Below the pieces are notes generated by a model that was given only the letters and a program-made list of their open reading frames with translations, was not told the origin of the DNA and did no database searches. From contig NZ_JQCR01000003.1 of NCBI RefSeq assembly GCF_000757885.1, positions 1,550,001 through 1,614,000 of the forward strand: a stretch of 64,000 bases of DNA. The letters are read 5' to 3'. The position numbers and the translations under genes are program-made. Numbering within the stretch: the stretch's first letter is position 1; each line of letters starts with the position of its first letter. This DNA comes from Paenibacillus wynnii. GTDB lineage: Bacteria > Bacillota > Bacilli > Paenibacillales > Paenibacillaceae. This document shows positions 1 to 8,617 of this stretch, in pieces.

Positions 1-930
1 TGCAGTGGTGGATACACGAGTTGAGTCCGTACGCATATAGGTGATCAAACCCACGGTACCCTCTTTCCCTAACTCAACGCCTTCATACAACTGCTGGGCA
101 ACTGACATGGTCTTGGCTGCACGGAAGCCAAGCTTTCTTGCTGCCTCTTGCTGTAGTGAACTTGTTGTAAACGGTGCTGAAGGATGGCGTTGTCTTTCTT
201 TTTCCTTAACTTCTTTTACCGTAAAAGCAGAATCCTTAATGGCTTCTAGAACTTCAAGAACATCACTTTCTTGATGAAGCTCTTTTTTCTCACCCTTAAA
301 TTTGTGGAATTTAGCCTCAAAGACAGAATCTCTTATACCGAGTTTGGCTAAAATACTCCAATATTCAGTAGGCTCGAAATCAGAAATTTCATTCTCACGG
401 TCCATAATAATTTTAACAGCAACCGATTGCACTCGCCCAGCCGACAGTCCCTTTTTGACTTTCTTCCATAATAGTGGACTAATCTTATATCCTACAAGCC
501 GATCTAAAATCCGTCGCGCCTGCTGCGCATTAACTAGATCCATATTAATCTTGCGCGGTGTCTTGAAAGCATCCTTCACGGCTTGCTTCGTAATTTCGTT
601 AAAAACAACTCTGCACTCCTGTGTTTGATCCAAATCCAGCGCATGCGCCAAGTGCCAAGCAATCGCTTCACCCTCGCGATCCGGGTCAGCTGCGAGATAC
701 ACTTTTTTCACTTTCTTGCTGGCGTCTTTCAACTCTTTCAGAATGGAACCTTTTCCGCGAATCGTTATATATTTTGGATTGAAATCATTCTCAACTTCTA
801 CACCGATCTGGCTTTTAGGCAAATCCCTAATATGACCCATGGATGCCTTTACGATATATTTACTGCCCAGATATTTGCCGATTGTTTTCGCCTTAGCTGG
901 CGATTCGACAATGACTAATACATCAGCCAC
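1..930 (-). CDS. topA: DNA topoisomerase I, N-terminal part (cut by window edge)
   Basis: Type IA topoisomerase that relaxes negative supercoils by single-strand cleavage. The first 310 codons are present; the gene runs off the left edge. The start is GTG at 930-928 with a GAGGAGG ribosome site 8 bases upstream. The Toprim domain opens with VADVLVIVESPAKAKTIGKY (catalytic Glu9) and continues to the acidic DPDREGEAIAWHL motif. The active-site tyrosine lies in GLITYMRTDST, with its codon at 37-39, so the catalytic centre is just inside the window. dprA lies upstream on the same strand, the usual Firmicute order. Identity is secure. Confidence 0.97.
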   Translation of the reverse strand, partial: MADVLVIVESPAKAKTIGKYLGSKYIVKASMGHIRDLPKSQIGVEVENDFNPKYITIRGKGSILKELKDASKKVKKVYLAADPDREGEAIAWHLAHALDLDQTQECRVVFNEITKQAVKDAFKTPRKINMDLVNAQQARRILDRLVGYKISPLLWKKVKKGLSAGRVQSVAVKIIMDRENEISDFEPTEYWSILAKLGIRDSVFEAKFHKFKGEKKELHQESDVLEVLEAIKDSAFTVKEVKEKERQRHPSAPFTTSSLQQEAARKLGFRAAKTMSVAQQLYEGVELGKEGTVGLITYMRTDSTRVSTTA

Positions 931-967
931 AAATTCGTCCTCCTCGTGTACTACGTAAGCTTTTATA

Positions 968-2086
968 TTAAATTACCTTATAAATAGCACCTGGTAATTG
1001 TGATACCGCTTTTTTTATGATTAAAGATAACAGAACTGAATGCAAATGTCCAAAATCCCACCGACTCCGTGCAAGCAGCTCATCGAGAGTAAACGGGCCC
1101 TGATGCAGTATATGGTATAGTTGGAACTCCTCTCTTGTCAATTTTTTTTCAATTAGCGACTCTTTAGAATCAGGCACAATGGAGGCGTTTTCTTTCTGGG
1201 AGAGGTCTGACTTCGACAAATAATGAGTATATTCCTCAAGAATATCGGCCGTACAGGTTACTAGTTTCGCCCCTTGTTTAATGAGTTCAAGTGCGCCCCT
1301 GCTCTTGGGAGAGGTGATAGGTCCGGGTACAGCAAATACATCCCTTCCTGCCTCTAAGGCTGCATCCGATGTAATTAACGATCCGCTGCGGGTGTCTGCC
1401 TCTACCACCACAGTACCAAGGCTAATACCCGCTATAATGCGATTACGCTGTGGAAACAAACCCGGATGACTTTTGGTCCCAATAGGATATTCGGATACAA
1501 CCAGACCATCCTGTGCAATTTGCCGCAGCAGGTCTCGATTTTCCGGAGGGTATACCTTATCCATTCCTGTAGCTATGACAGCAATCGTCCCTCCTCGTTT
1601 CATTAGAGATGCTTCATGACAGACACTGTCGATGCCTCGGGCAAGTCCGCTCACAACTGTTAATCCGGCTTCACTGAGCTCTTCGGCCAAACACGATCCA
1701 ACCTTACGGCCATACGACGTAGGGATTCGCGTCCCCACCATGGCGACCGAAGGGCGGGACAGTAACTCAAGTCTCCCCCGGTAATAGATCACCCAAGGAG
1801 GCTGGGCAGTTTCCTTAAGAAGTTCAGGGTATTCCTCATCCAAAATTGTAAGCAGCCCTACACCACTTTCTTTCATTAAAGAGTAACGTGTAGAAACCCA
1901 CGCTTCTGTAAAGCTCGCAGCGAGTTTTACAGACATATTTTCTTTTAATCCGAAACCCTCCCATTCTTCACTAGAAGCTTTGAAGAGCTTATTAGACAAG
2001 TTACCTGCTTTACTAATTTTATAGATGGTCTTCCAGCCGATGCCTTCCACTTCATTGAGTCCAAATAACAAATCGCGATCGAGCAT
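968..2086 (-). CDS. dprA: DNA-processing protein A (DprA/Smf)
   Basis: DprA loads RecA onto incoming single-stranded DNA during natural transformation. The Rossmann-like core is visible: LLSRPSVAMVGTR, then GLTVVSGLARGIDSVCHEAS, VYPPENRDL, PQRNRIIAG, ADTRSGSLITSDAALEAGR and VFAVPGP. A winged-helix DML1-like domain follows at the C-terminus. I chose ATG at 2086 (MLDRDLLFGLNEVEG), which has AGGGAGAG upstream. The frame stays open to a TTG at 2188, but that codon sits in the T-run of the sucCD terminator, so the longer form is unlikely. Length is 372 residues. Note that comM, another competence gene, is broken in this same strain. Confidence 0.95.
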   Translation of the reverse strand: MLDRDLLFGLNEVEGIGWKTIYKISKAGNLSNKLFKASSEEWEGFGLKENMSVKLAASFTEAWVSTRYSLMKESGVGLLTILDEEYPELLKETAQPPWVIYYRGRLELLSRPSVAMVGTRIPTSYGRKVGSCLAEELSEAGLTVVSGLARGIDSVCHEASLMKRGGTIAVIATGMDKVYPPENRDLLRQIAQDGLVVSEYPIGTKSHPGLFPQRNRIIAGISLGTVVVEADTRSGSLITSDAALEAGRDVFAVPGPITSPKSRGALELIKQGAKLVTCTADILEEYTHYLSKSDLSQKENASIVPDSKESLIEKKLTREEFQLYHILHQGPFTLDELLARSRWDFGHLHSVLLSLIIKKAVSQLPGAIYKVI

Positions 2087-2186
2087 GCGCAAACTCTCCC
2101 TGTCTTGGAAGGAGCTTCCTTCCTTATTATGTATAACTGAAGAACTATAAATCTCTATCCGGATTGCCGTTTGTTCGTAAAGACGC

Positions 2187-2230
2187 AAAAAAGCAACCTT
2201 TCATTCCCCTGCGGGAACAAAAGGTTGCTT
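2187..2230 (-). terminator. Rho-independent terminator after sucCD
   Basis: An 11-bp perfect stem (AAGCAACCTTT with AAAGGTTGCTT, arms 2191-2201 and 2220-2230) is followed on the minus strand by six T. It lies between sucD and dprA and separates the two transcription units. Confidence 0.85.
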
Positions 2231-2315
2231 ACCTTTGGTATGATTATAACTGAACTGCAAAGTGTTGTGGAGATTTTATCCAAAAATATTAAAAAGACGG
2301 TAATACCGTTTCTTC

Positions 2316-3245
2316 TTAGTGTGTTGTACAAGCATCCAAAATACCGCGTTCTTCAAGCACACTTACCAGCGTGGAACCCATTTCCGCAGGTGTTGGCGCT
2401 ACTTTGATTCCACAAGACTCCAAGACAGCGATCTTCTCACTTGCGGTTCCTTTACCACCGGATATAATGGCTCCTGCATGACCCATCCGTTTGCCCGGAG
2501 GCGCGGTTGCACCACCAATGAAGCCAACAACGGGCTTGACCATGTTATCACGTATCCATACCGCAGCTTCCTCTTCAGCAGTTCCGCCAATTTCACCAAT
2601 CATAATTACTGCTTTGGTACCCGGGTCATCATTAAACATCTTCAGTATGTCAATAAACTCCGAGCCCTTAACAGGGTCGCCACCGATACCTACAGCAGAA
2701 GATTGCCCGATTCCACGGGTAGTTAACTGGTGAACCGCTTCGTAAGTTAATGTACCACTGCGTGAAATGACTCCAACATAACCCGGCATATGAATATAAC
2801 CCGGCATAATACCGATTTTACACTCCCCCGGAGTAATAACCCCTGGACAGTTCGGGCCAATCAGTACAGTTGATTTTCCTTCCATATAGCGAGATACTTT
2901 GACCATATCCAATACAGGAATACCTTCAGTAATACAAATGACCAGGTCCAGTTCAGCATCGACCGCTTCCATAATAGAATCGGCTGCAAACGCCGGAGGT
3001 ACATAGATTACACTGGCTGTTGCTTCTGTTGCCGCTTTGGCTGCAACTACGGTATCAAAGACCGGGAGGCTGACCTCTCCACCCTTTTCCAGCTGGATGT
3101 TAACAAAGGTTCCGCCTTTACCCGGTGTAACTCCGCCGACCATTTGTGTGCCGTAATCCAATGCTCCCTTAGTGTGGAATAACCCGGTTGAACCCGTTAT
3201 ACCTTGCGTGATAACTTTCGTATTTTTATCTACAAGAATGCTCAT
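2316..3245 (-). CDS. sucD: Succinyl-CoA synthetase (ADP-forming) alpha subunit
   Basis: The alpha subunit binds CoA and carries the phosphohistidine of the TCA-cycle reaction succinyl-CoA + ADP/GDP + Pi = succinate + CoA + ATP/GTP. Visible motifs are VITQGITGSTGLFHTKGAL at the N-terminus, LVICITEGIPVLDMVK, LIGPNCPGVITPGECKIG, and the active-site histidine region GKRMGHAGAIISGGKGTA. I chose ATG at 3245 (MSILVDKNTK) because it matches the family N-terminus; an in-frame GTG at 3254 is an alternative. The product is 309 residues, normal for the family. sucC is 64 bp upstream in the same operon. Confidence 0.97.
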   Translation of the reverse strand: MSILVDKNTKVITQGITGSTGLFHTKGALDYGTQMVGGVTPGKGGTFVNIQLEKGGEVSLPVFDTVVAAKAATEATASVIYVPPAFAADSIMEAVDAELDLVICITEGIPVLDMVKVSRYMEGKSTVLIGPNCPGVITPGECKIGIMPGYIHMPGYVGVISRSGTLTYEAVHQLTTRGIGQSSAVGIGGDPVKGSEFIDILKMFNDDPGTKAVIMIGEIGGTAEEEAAVWIRDNMVKPVVGFIGGATAPPGKRMGHAGAIISGGKGTASEKIAVLESCGIKVAPTPAEMGSTLVSVLEERGILDACTTH

Positions 3246-3309
3246 GCGTGTCACATCCCTACTTTAATGGTCAATACGATCAACTAGATTAAACTTTCCT
3301 TATCACTTA

Positions 3310-4470
3310 TCACTGTACAAGAGCAACGATCTTACGGGCCCCATCCGCCATTGAATCTGCTGGTACGATATTCAGTCCCGAACCAGCCAGAATCTGCTTG
3401 CCAAGTTCTACATTTGTTCCTTCGAGACGCACAACAAGAGGTTTAGTTAAGCCAAGTTGGCCGGCTGCCTCCACCACACCATTTGCAATGACGTCACAAC
3501 GCATAATACCGCCAAATATATTCACAAAAATTCCGTTAACCTTTGAATCTGACAATATGATTTTGAAAGCTTCTGTAACCTTTTCTGTAGTGGCACCGCC
3601 CCCTACATCCAGGAAGTTAGCGGGTTCTCCGCCGTAATATTTAATAATATCCATTGTAGCCATCGCCAGACCTGCCCCATTCACCATACAGCCGATATTG
3701 CCGTCTAGCGCTATGTAGCTTAGATCATACTTCGAAGCTTCAATTTCCTTCTCATCCTCTTCATCGAAATCTCGAAGCTCCAAAATGTCCTTATGACGGA
3801 ACAATGCATTAGAGTCGAAATTAAGCTTGGCATCCAAGGCCATAATGTCTCCATCAGCCGTAACAACCAGTGGGTTGATCTCCGCGATCGAGCAGTCCTT
3901 ATCAACAAAAGCTGAATATAACGCTTGCATAAACTTGACCGTTTTACCGACAAGCTCATTTGGAATAGCAATACTGTAAGCGAGCTTACGAGCCTGGAAT
4001 GTCTGCAGACCAACAGCCGGATCAATGATTTCTTTAAAAATCTTCTCCGGATGCGTTTCCGCAACCTCTTCGATCTCCGTTCCGCCTTCTTCGGAAGCCA
4101 TCATAACGACCCGGCCTGAACCTCGGTCTACGACCAATCCGATGTAATACTCCTTAACGATTTGACAGCCCTCTTCAATAAGAAGCCTTTTGACGACTTT
4201 GCCTTCAGGTCCTGTCTGGTGTGTAACTAATGTTTTACCTAGAATTTCACTTGCATAACTTCGCACTTCTTCGATGCTTTTAGCAACCTTTACGCCTCCG
4301 GCTTTACCGCGTCCACCGGCATGGATCTGGGCTTTTACGACAACTACCGGACTTTTCAGGGACTCAGCGGCTTGAACTGCTTCCTCCACTGTATAAGCAA
4401 CTTTTCCATTAGGCACAGTGACTCCGTACTTCTTCAACACTTCTTTTCCCTGATACTCGTGGATATTCAT
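3310..4470 (-). CDS. sucC: Succinyl-CoA synthetase (ADP-forming) beta subunit
   Basis: The beta subunit has an ATP-grasp domain and binds the nucleotide and succinate. It begins MNIHEYQGKEVLKKYGV, typical of SucC, and holds VVKAQIHAGGRGKAGGVKVA (nucleotide binding), AEINPLVV, NGAGLAMATMDIIKYYGG and GIMRCDVIANGVVEA near the C-terminus. The 386 residues match the usual length. TAGGAGG lies ahead of the ATG. It is the first gene of sucCD. Confidence 0.97.
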   Translation of the reverse strand: MNIHEYQGKEVLKKYGVTVPNGKVAYTVEEAVQAAESLKSPVVVVKAQIHAGGRGKAGGVKVAKSIEEVRSYASEILGKTLVTHQTGPEGKVVKRLLIEEGCQIVKEYYIGLVVDRGSGRVVMMASEEGGTEIEEVAETHPEKIFKEIIDPAVGLQTFQARKLAYSIAIPNELVGKTVKFMQALYSAFVDKDCSIAEINPLVVTADGDIMALDAKLNFDSNALFRHKDILELRDFDEEDEKEIEASKYDLSYIALDGNIGCMVNGAGLAMATMDIIKYYGGEPANFLDVGGGATTEKVTEAFKIILSDSKVNGIFVNIFGGIMRCDVIANGVVEAAGQLGLTKPLVVRLEGTNVELGKQILAGSGLNIVPADSMADGARKIVALVQ

Positions 4471-4810
4471 TCCGGAAGCCTCCTAAAGTGTTGCGGTGTC
4501 CTGCAGGCTGCCTGCAGCTCCGCTTTCCGTTTTGATTGCCGCGGGGTATGGTCCAGGCCGGTACAATATACACTTCCCGGGACTAGTAGAAACGGTAGAC
4601 CGCCCCCTAGGGACGGCTTAGTTTCTCCGAGCGACATATGAAGCAAAGTATGAATCCCAGCTATACTCTCTTATATGTCTAATAATGAAGCCCAGAATAG
4701 TGTAACATGTTTTTAAAACGCTTTCCTTAAAAATAATCATCATATATACACATATTTTCGCTCGGTTTCATGCCGCTACGAGATCAATCGCCTTGACAAA
4801 TCAATTTTGG
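4471..4810 (-). promoter_or_regulatory. sucCD upstream region with a possible cre-like site
   Basis: These 340 bp separate sucC from ohrR and hold no convincing gene. On the minus strand a possible extended -10 (TGTTACACT, hexamer at 4704-4699) lies just downstream of GGAAAGCGTTTTAA (4726-4713). That 14-mer differs from the CcpA cre consensus at about two positions. CcpA control of TCA genes is known in Bacilli, but this site is only suggestive. A palindromic CTGCAGGCTGCCTGCAG stretch at about 4501-4517 is unexplained. Confidence 0.3.
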
Positions 4811-5278
4811 CTATTTCCGCGGGGTACTTACGTTCACTTCATGAACCCGACTGAGCAAGCTTTTGAACTGTCCCAACAGATCCTCGAACTCCTTGCCGGA
4901 CATCGTTGTACCCTCCATCATCTTACTTGGAATACATGCTGCTTCTGCTTGCAAAGCCCAGCCTTGTTCAGTCAAAGAGATGAGTACCTTACGCTCATCC
5001 TGTAGGGAACGCTCACGTATAATTAGACCGGCAGCCTGCAACCGCTTGAGCAACGGAGTTAAAGTTCCTGAATCCAGGAAAAGCGCCTCTCCGATTTCCT
5101 TCACCGTGCATTGCTGTTTCTCCCATAAGACGAGCATCACAAGATATTGCGAATAGGTCACACCAATCTTGTCCAAATAAGGCTGATACAGCTTAGTAAT
5201 CTCGCGTGAACAGGCATATATCGTAAAACAGAGTTGATTTTCAAGCAGTAATTCCGGAGTTGTTGTCTTTTTTTCCAT
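4811..5278 (-). CDS. ohrR: Organic hydroperoxide repressor OhrR (MarR family)
   Basis: A 155-residue MarR-family winged-helix repressor that senses organic hydroperoxides. The N-terminal NQLCFTIYACSREITKLY carries the peroxidatic cysteine (Cys17) at the position known in Bacillus OhrR. The HTH and wing follow: TVKEIGEALFLDSGTLTPLL, KRLQAAGLIIRERS, DERKVLISLT. A second cysteine (Cys23) close by could help form a disulfide. It is divergent from ohr, its expected target, and the 145 bp between them contain a matching palindromic operator. Confidence 0.93.
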   Translation of the reverse strand: MEKKTTTPELLLENQLCFTIYACSREITKLYQPYLDKIGVTYSQYLVMLVLWEKQQCTVKEIGEALFLDSGTLTPLLKRLQAAGLIIRERSLQDERKVLISLTEQGWALQAEAACIPSKMMEGTTMSGKEFEDLLGQFKSLLSRVHEVNVSTPRK

Positions 5279-5353
5279 GTCTTATTCACCTGCCTTCTTG
5301 CTATCATTTTATCATAAAGTGTTATCAACTTCATGTTTATTGCAAAAAATAAT

Positions 5354-5396
5354 TTGACTATTATTAATTTTGTGTTAAATTATATTGTGTACAATA
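5354..5396 (+). promoter_or_regulatory. ohr promoter with OhrR operator
   Basis: A -35 TTGACT (5354-5359) and a -10-like TAAATT (5376-5381) lie ahead of ohr. The palindrome TATTGTGTACAATA (5383-5396) overlaps the likely start of transcription. It resembles the AT-rich TACAAT-type boxes bound by OhrR, so OhrR bound there would block ohr transcription. Confidence 0.65.
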
Positions 5397-5423
5397 CATT
5401 TAACGGAACGGGAGAGATTACTT

Positions 5424-5852
5424 ATGATGGTTATACAACAAAAAATGTACGAAACAACGGTTAAAGCAATTGGAGGAAGAAACGGTTTTATCGAATCAGA
5501 CAACCCCCAGCTGCGTTTAGATATCAGTACACCCCGTGAAATGGGCGGCGCCGGCGGAGAAGGTACAAATCCTGAGCAGCTGTTCGCAGCCGGTTACTCC
5601 GCTTGTTTCGATAGTGCGCTGAATATGGTTGCCCGTATGGGCAAAGTGAAAATAGAGGGTAGTGAAGTGACGGCTACGGTCAGCTTTGGCAAAGTGGAAG
5701 ATGGCGGCTTCGGGATTGCTGTTAAGCTTGATGTACTTGTAAAAGGAGTAGATCATGCAACAGCCGTTTCCCTAGCTGAAGCCGCTCACGGAGCATGCCC
5801 TTACTCCCGCGCCACACGCGGTAATATCGTTGTAGACATTAATGTACTGTAA
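5424..5852 (+). CDS. ohr: Organic hydroperoxide resistance protein Ohr (OsmC family)
   Basis: A thiol peroxidase that reduces organic hydroperoxides in the cytoplasm. Both family cysteines are present: NPEQLFAAGYSACFDSAL (Cys61) and HGACPYSRATRGNI. Length is 142 residues. I chose ATG at 5424, which follows GGGAGAG at good spacing; the in-frame start further upstream falls in the operator. Transcribed away from ohrR. The gene ends before a shared terminator with agrD. Confidence 0.95.
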   Translation: MMVIQQKMYETTVKAIGGRNGFIESDNPQLRLDISTPREMGGAGGEGTNPEQLFAAGYSACFDSALNMVARMGKVKIEGSEVTATVSFGKVEDGGFGIAVKLDVLVKGVDHATAVSLAEAAHGACPYSRATRGNIVVDINVL

Positions 5853-5873
5853 AAATAGTATATCCAGACAGCC

Positions 5874-5900
5874 AAAAAAGGAGCCGAAAGGCTCCTTTTT
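5874..5900. terminator. Bidirectional terminator between ohr and agrD
   Basis: The stem AAAGGAGCC / GGCTCCTTT with a GAAA loop is flanked by A and T runs on both sides. It can end both the plus-strand ohr and the minus-strand agrBD transcripts. Confidence 0.88.
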
Positions 5901-5944
5901 CAATTCGCAGTAGCTGTGGAATCCTGAACACCTTTTCTGAAGGA

Positions 5945-6067
5945 TTATTTAAGCAGCTCCCGCGGGGTTTCACCTTGATAGATAAACAAAAAGCTGGGTG
6001 TAGACACGATGATAGCTGCAAATAATGAAAGGCCGCTAGCCAATGCATAAATACTTTTTTTGAACAT
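5945..6067 (-). CDS. agrD: Cyclic lactone autoinducer peptide precursor (AgrD-like)
   Basis: A 40-residue peptide gene below common ORF cut-offs. It starts ATG at 6067 with GGAGGTGA upstream, 7 bp after the agrB stop. The N-terminal half is an amphipathic membrane helix (MFKKSIYALASGLSLFAAII). The C-terminal recognition tail ends ETPRELLK. In between lies SFLFI (residues 25-29), followed by YQGETP. In Staphylococcus AgrD-I the ring CDFIM is followed by DEVEVP, with the same spacing to the conserved proline. That predicts a 5-residue ring closed through Ser25 as a lactone, not a thiolactone. No agrC or agrA lies in the window. Confidence 0.85.
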   Translation of the reverse strand: MFKKSIYALASGLSLFAAIIVSTPSFLFIYQGETPRELLK

Positions 6068-6074
6068 AGAAATC

Positions 6075-6590
6075 TCACCTCCTTAACTTAATAAGCGTTG
6101 CACTTTGGACGAAGAAAGATAAAGCCAACATCGGTGATTGAATAAGTAGGTTAGAGGCTACAGTTAAAGCAGCTGCGATTTTCAAATAAGGATAGAATAC
6201 TGAAGGTATGCGGGATTGCTTTTCGATTCCTGAAGGTGCGTAGATTAATACTAATAAAATTCCTGTGATATTCAGGATTTGAATCCAAAGGGCACTGGGT
6301 TGCAGCAAGGACATAATTGATGCCATGGCTGTAGTCCCTACAACACACCAAAAACCCGACTTTAAGTGAAATCCGCCTGAAAGTTGTCTCAAAATGGCGA
6401 AGGCTATCAGAACGGTTACCGTCTCTAGAGTCTTTGCAGTTAACAAAGATATGGCCAAACTAAAGAAAATAATGGAGATTGCATTTATTAGCAGACTTAA
6501 TGCGAATTTTAGTACTGATTCCGAGGCAGGATGTTCAGGAACAATAAGCTTGATCCTTACTGCCAGTTTTGTAGCCAGAATCTCAATCAT
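6075..6590 (-). CDS. agrB: Accessory gene regulator B (AgrB-like peptide-processing protease)
   Basis: A membrane cysteine endopeptidase that trims and cyclises AgrD-type peptides. The catalytic pair is seen in RQLSGGFHLKSGFWCVV, with the histidine and cysteine seven residues apart as in staphylococcal AgrB (His77/Cys84). Several hydrophobic segments fit the polytopic fold. Length is 171 residues. ATG at 6590 follows GAAAGG. It is co-transcribed with agrD, 7 bp downstream. The response partners AgrC/AgrA are absent locally, so signalling would depend on genes elsewhere. Confidence 0.92.
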   Translation of the reverse strand: MIEILATKLAVRIKLIVPEHPASESVLKFALSLLINAISIIFFSLAISLLTAKTLETVTVLIAFAILRQLSGGFHLKSGFWCVVGTTAMASIMSLLQPSALWIQILNITGILLVLIYAPSGIEKQSRIPSVFYPYLKIAAALTVASNLLIQSPMLALSFFVQSATLIKLRR

Positions 6591-6655
6591 CGTTCTTTTC
6601 CTTTCTAATTGAATAGTTACAAAAGAGGTTGTTAGATGAATCCATTAACAATGTG

Positions 6656-6685
6656 TTGAAATAGTTCTGACTTGCTATGTATAAT
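6656..6685 (+). promoter_or_regulatory. Promoter of comM
   Basis: TTGAAA (6656-6661), an 18-bp spacer and a perfect TATAAT (6680-6685) precede the comM ATG by about 100 bp. The leader ends in AAGAGGTG, the comM ribosome site. Confidence 0.7.
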
Positions 6686-6786
6686 ACAATTATCGTATAA
6701 AAATCGGAAGATGAGGAAGCACCCTTTTTCCTGGAACCTTACAGCCCACATAGGGCTCAATCCCAGAGAAGAGGTGTTTTTTTGTT

Positions 6787-8037
6787 ATGTATGGAAAAAT
6801 GCACAGTGCATGTCTTTATGGTATAGAGGGCGTTATGATCGGGGTTGAAATCGATTTGGCGAACGGACTGCCTCAGACGAATATTATCGGTCTGCCCGAC
6901 TCCGCCATTCGTGAGGCGGTAGAAAGAGTCCGCGCTGCTGTAAAAAACTGCGGGTACCGCTATCCTCAGCAGCGTATCACTATCAACCTTGCGCCGGCGG
7001 ACCTGCGCAAGGAAGGCTCGGCTTTCGATCTGGCCATCGCCCTCGGCATACTGACGACAAGCGGTCAGCTTGTCATGCCTACTGCCGAGGAGATGCTGCT
7101 GATCGGAGAGCTTGCCCTAGACGGCAGCCTGCGGTCGGTGACCGGTGTGCTGCCGATGGTGGAAGCCGCCCGCCGGGCAGGCTTCCGCGCCGTGCTTCTT
7201 CCACGCGGGAACGCAGCGGAAGCCTCACTCATCAGCGGCATGACTGTGTATGCCGCCGATCATCTGCGTGAGCTGCCCGATCCGGGCCAAGTCATTCCTC
7301 TGCCCAATACGTATAGGCATTCTGTAGATGAACATGGATCATATAAGCAACATGCAGGGGCTGCTGTTATAAACCAAGAACATCAGACAACAGCAACCTC
7401 TTCTATGGGATTCCCTGTGACCACCAGCCTTGGATCAGCTACCAAAGAACAGCCCCCCGTCTTGGCTCTATCCTTGGAACATTTGAAATATATGCCCCAA
7501 ATATCCCTCTCCTCCGCCAGCTCCTCTCCCGAATCCGAGATGAGTGACGATTACAGCGATGTAATTGGACAATACCATGTCAAAAGAGCTTTAACCATCG
7601 CCGCTGCCGGAATGCATAACATCCTTCTCATCGGCCCACCCGGAACAGGTAAAACGATGCTGATTAAACGCCTGCCCGGTATTCTTCCTCCACTCTCTGA
7701 CAGCGAAGCACTGGAGGTCACCAAAATATTCAGCGCTGCCGGTAAACTGAAGGAAACTCACAGCGGTCTGCTGCGGAGCCGTCCCTTCCGTTCACCTCAC
7801 CACACGATATCAGCAGCCGGACTTATTGGAGGCGGCGGAATCCCCAAACCGGGAGAAGTCAGCCTTGCCCATCGTGGGCTTCTGTTCCTAGATGAGCTCC
7901 CGGAATTCTCGCGCAACGTTCTGGAGGTTTTACGCCAGCCTCTAGAAGATGGGTCGGTAACCATTAGCCGGGCACGGGCGGCTTTTACTTTTCCAGCGCA
8001 GTTCATGCTGGCTTGTTCGATGAATCCGTGTCCGTGA
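6787..8037 (+). pseudogene. comM: ComM/YifB-family AAA+ competence helicase, truncated by prophage insertion
   Basis: ComM is a hexameric AAA+ helicase that promotes branch migration during natural transformation. Seen here are the N-terminal S5-fold/ChlI-like domain, Walker A GPPGTGKT (residues 283-290), RPFRSPHHTIS, Walker B LLFLDELPEF (365-374) and FMLACSMNPCP. Intact proteins of this family are about 500 residues and continue after MNPCP with Cys-Gly. Here the frame hits TGA after residue 416, exactly at prophage DNA, so about 90-110 C-terminal residues are lost. The missing part should lie beyond the right end of the prophage. Confidence 0.92.
8011..8037. other. Prophage attachment site attL within comM
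   Basis: Host coding sequence for ACSMNPCP runs to about 8034-8036 and is then replaced by phage DNA. Conserved host codons at such a site are a usual target for phage integrases. The exact core cannot be fixed without attR, which is outside the window. Confidence 0.7.
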
Positions 8038-8077
8038 AGATAACACCTCGGGTATTTATATAGTACAACGGAAGCCA

Positions 8078-8515
8078 TTGCAACTCCTCCAAATAGAGAC
8101 TGTTGTACCAGCTTTATCTGGTAAAAGGATTCGTCATGGGCGAAAACTCAAAGATATGACAATAGTTGAGGTCGCTGCTCAAATAGGGATCTCTGCAGTA
8201 GCACTCTCTTATATAGAAGGAAATAAAAATATACCTTCCCTTCCGACCTTAAAAAGTTTATCCGATGTTCTTGATCTCCCGATCTATTATCTCGGATGTT
8301 TTGAGGATCTACCAGAAGTATCATTGGGAGAACAAATTCGAAAGGCGCGTATGTATCGGGGGATGCTAGTTTTAGATATGTCCGTTGAATTTTGCGTAGA
8401 TGTGAAGACAATAAGAAATTGGGAGACAGATAAAAGAAAACCACTGAGTAGGCATATGAAAGAATTAAATCTATTTTTAGAAATCCTCGCAATTAATCGG
8501 CAAGATACCCCTTAA
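8078..8515 (+). CDS. Double helix-turn-helix (XRE-like) regulator at the attL end
   Basis: A 145-residue protein with two XRE-type HTH units. The first is about residues 14-70 (GKRIRHGRKLKDMTIVEVAA, then ISAVALSYIEGNKNIPSLPT). The second is about 84-140 (LGEQIRKARMYRGMLVLDMS, then CVDVKTIRNWETDKRKPL). The start appears to be TTG at 8078 with only a weak GGAAG ahead. The next in-frame ATG would cut the first HTH. It sits 40 bp behind the truncated comM stop on the same strand, so read-through from the comM promoter could express it. Its targets are unknown. Confidence 0.75.
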   Translation: MQLLQIETVVPALSGKRIRHGRKLKDMTIVEVAAQIGISAVALSYIEGNKNIPSLPTLKSLSDVLDLPIYYLGCFEDLPEVSLGEQIRKARMYRGMLVLDMSVEFCVDVKTIRNWETDKRKPLSRHMKELNLFLEILAINRQDTP

Positions 8516-8521
8516 ACTTTT

Positions 8522-8551
8522 AAACCATACTCATGACGAGTATGGTTTTTT
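8522..8551 (+). terminator. Terminator after the attL-end HTH gene
   Basis: An 11-bp stem AAACCATACTC / GAGTATGGTTT is followed by a T run, right after the stop codon at 8515. Confidence 0.85.
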
Positions 8552-8617
8552 GTGGTCCCCCCTACAATACAGGCATAGAGATAAAGGATTCACAAAGCCA
8601 AACCTAAGTGTGGTTAT

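Noticed and set aside
968..2188. Longer dprA with TTG start at 2188
   Set aside because: The start lies in the T run of the sucCD terminator, has no ribosome site, and the extra 34 residues do not look like DprA.
8021..8037. Simple nonsense mutation in comM instead of prophage insertion
   Set aside because: Sequence after the stop no longer codes for any ComM-like residues in any frame and passes into phage-type genes.
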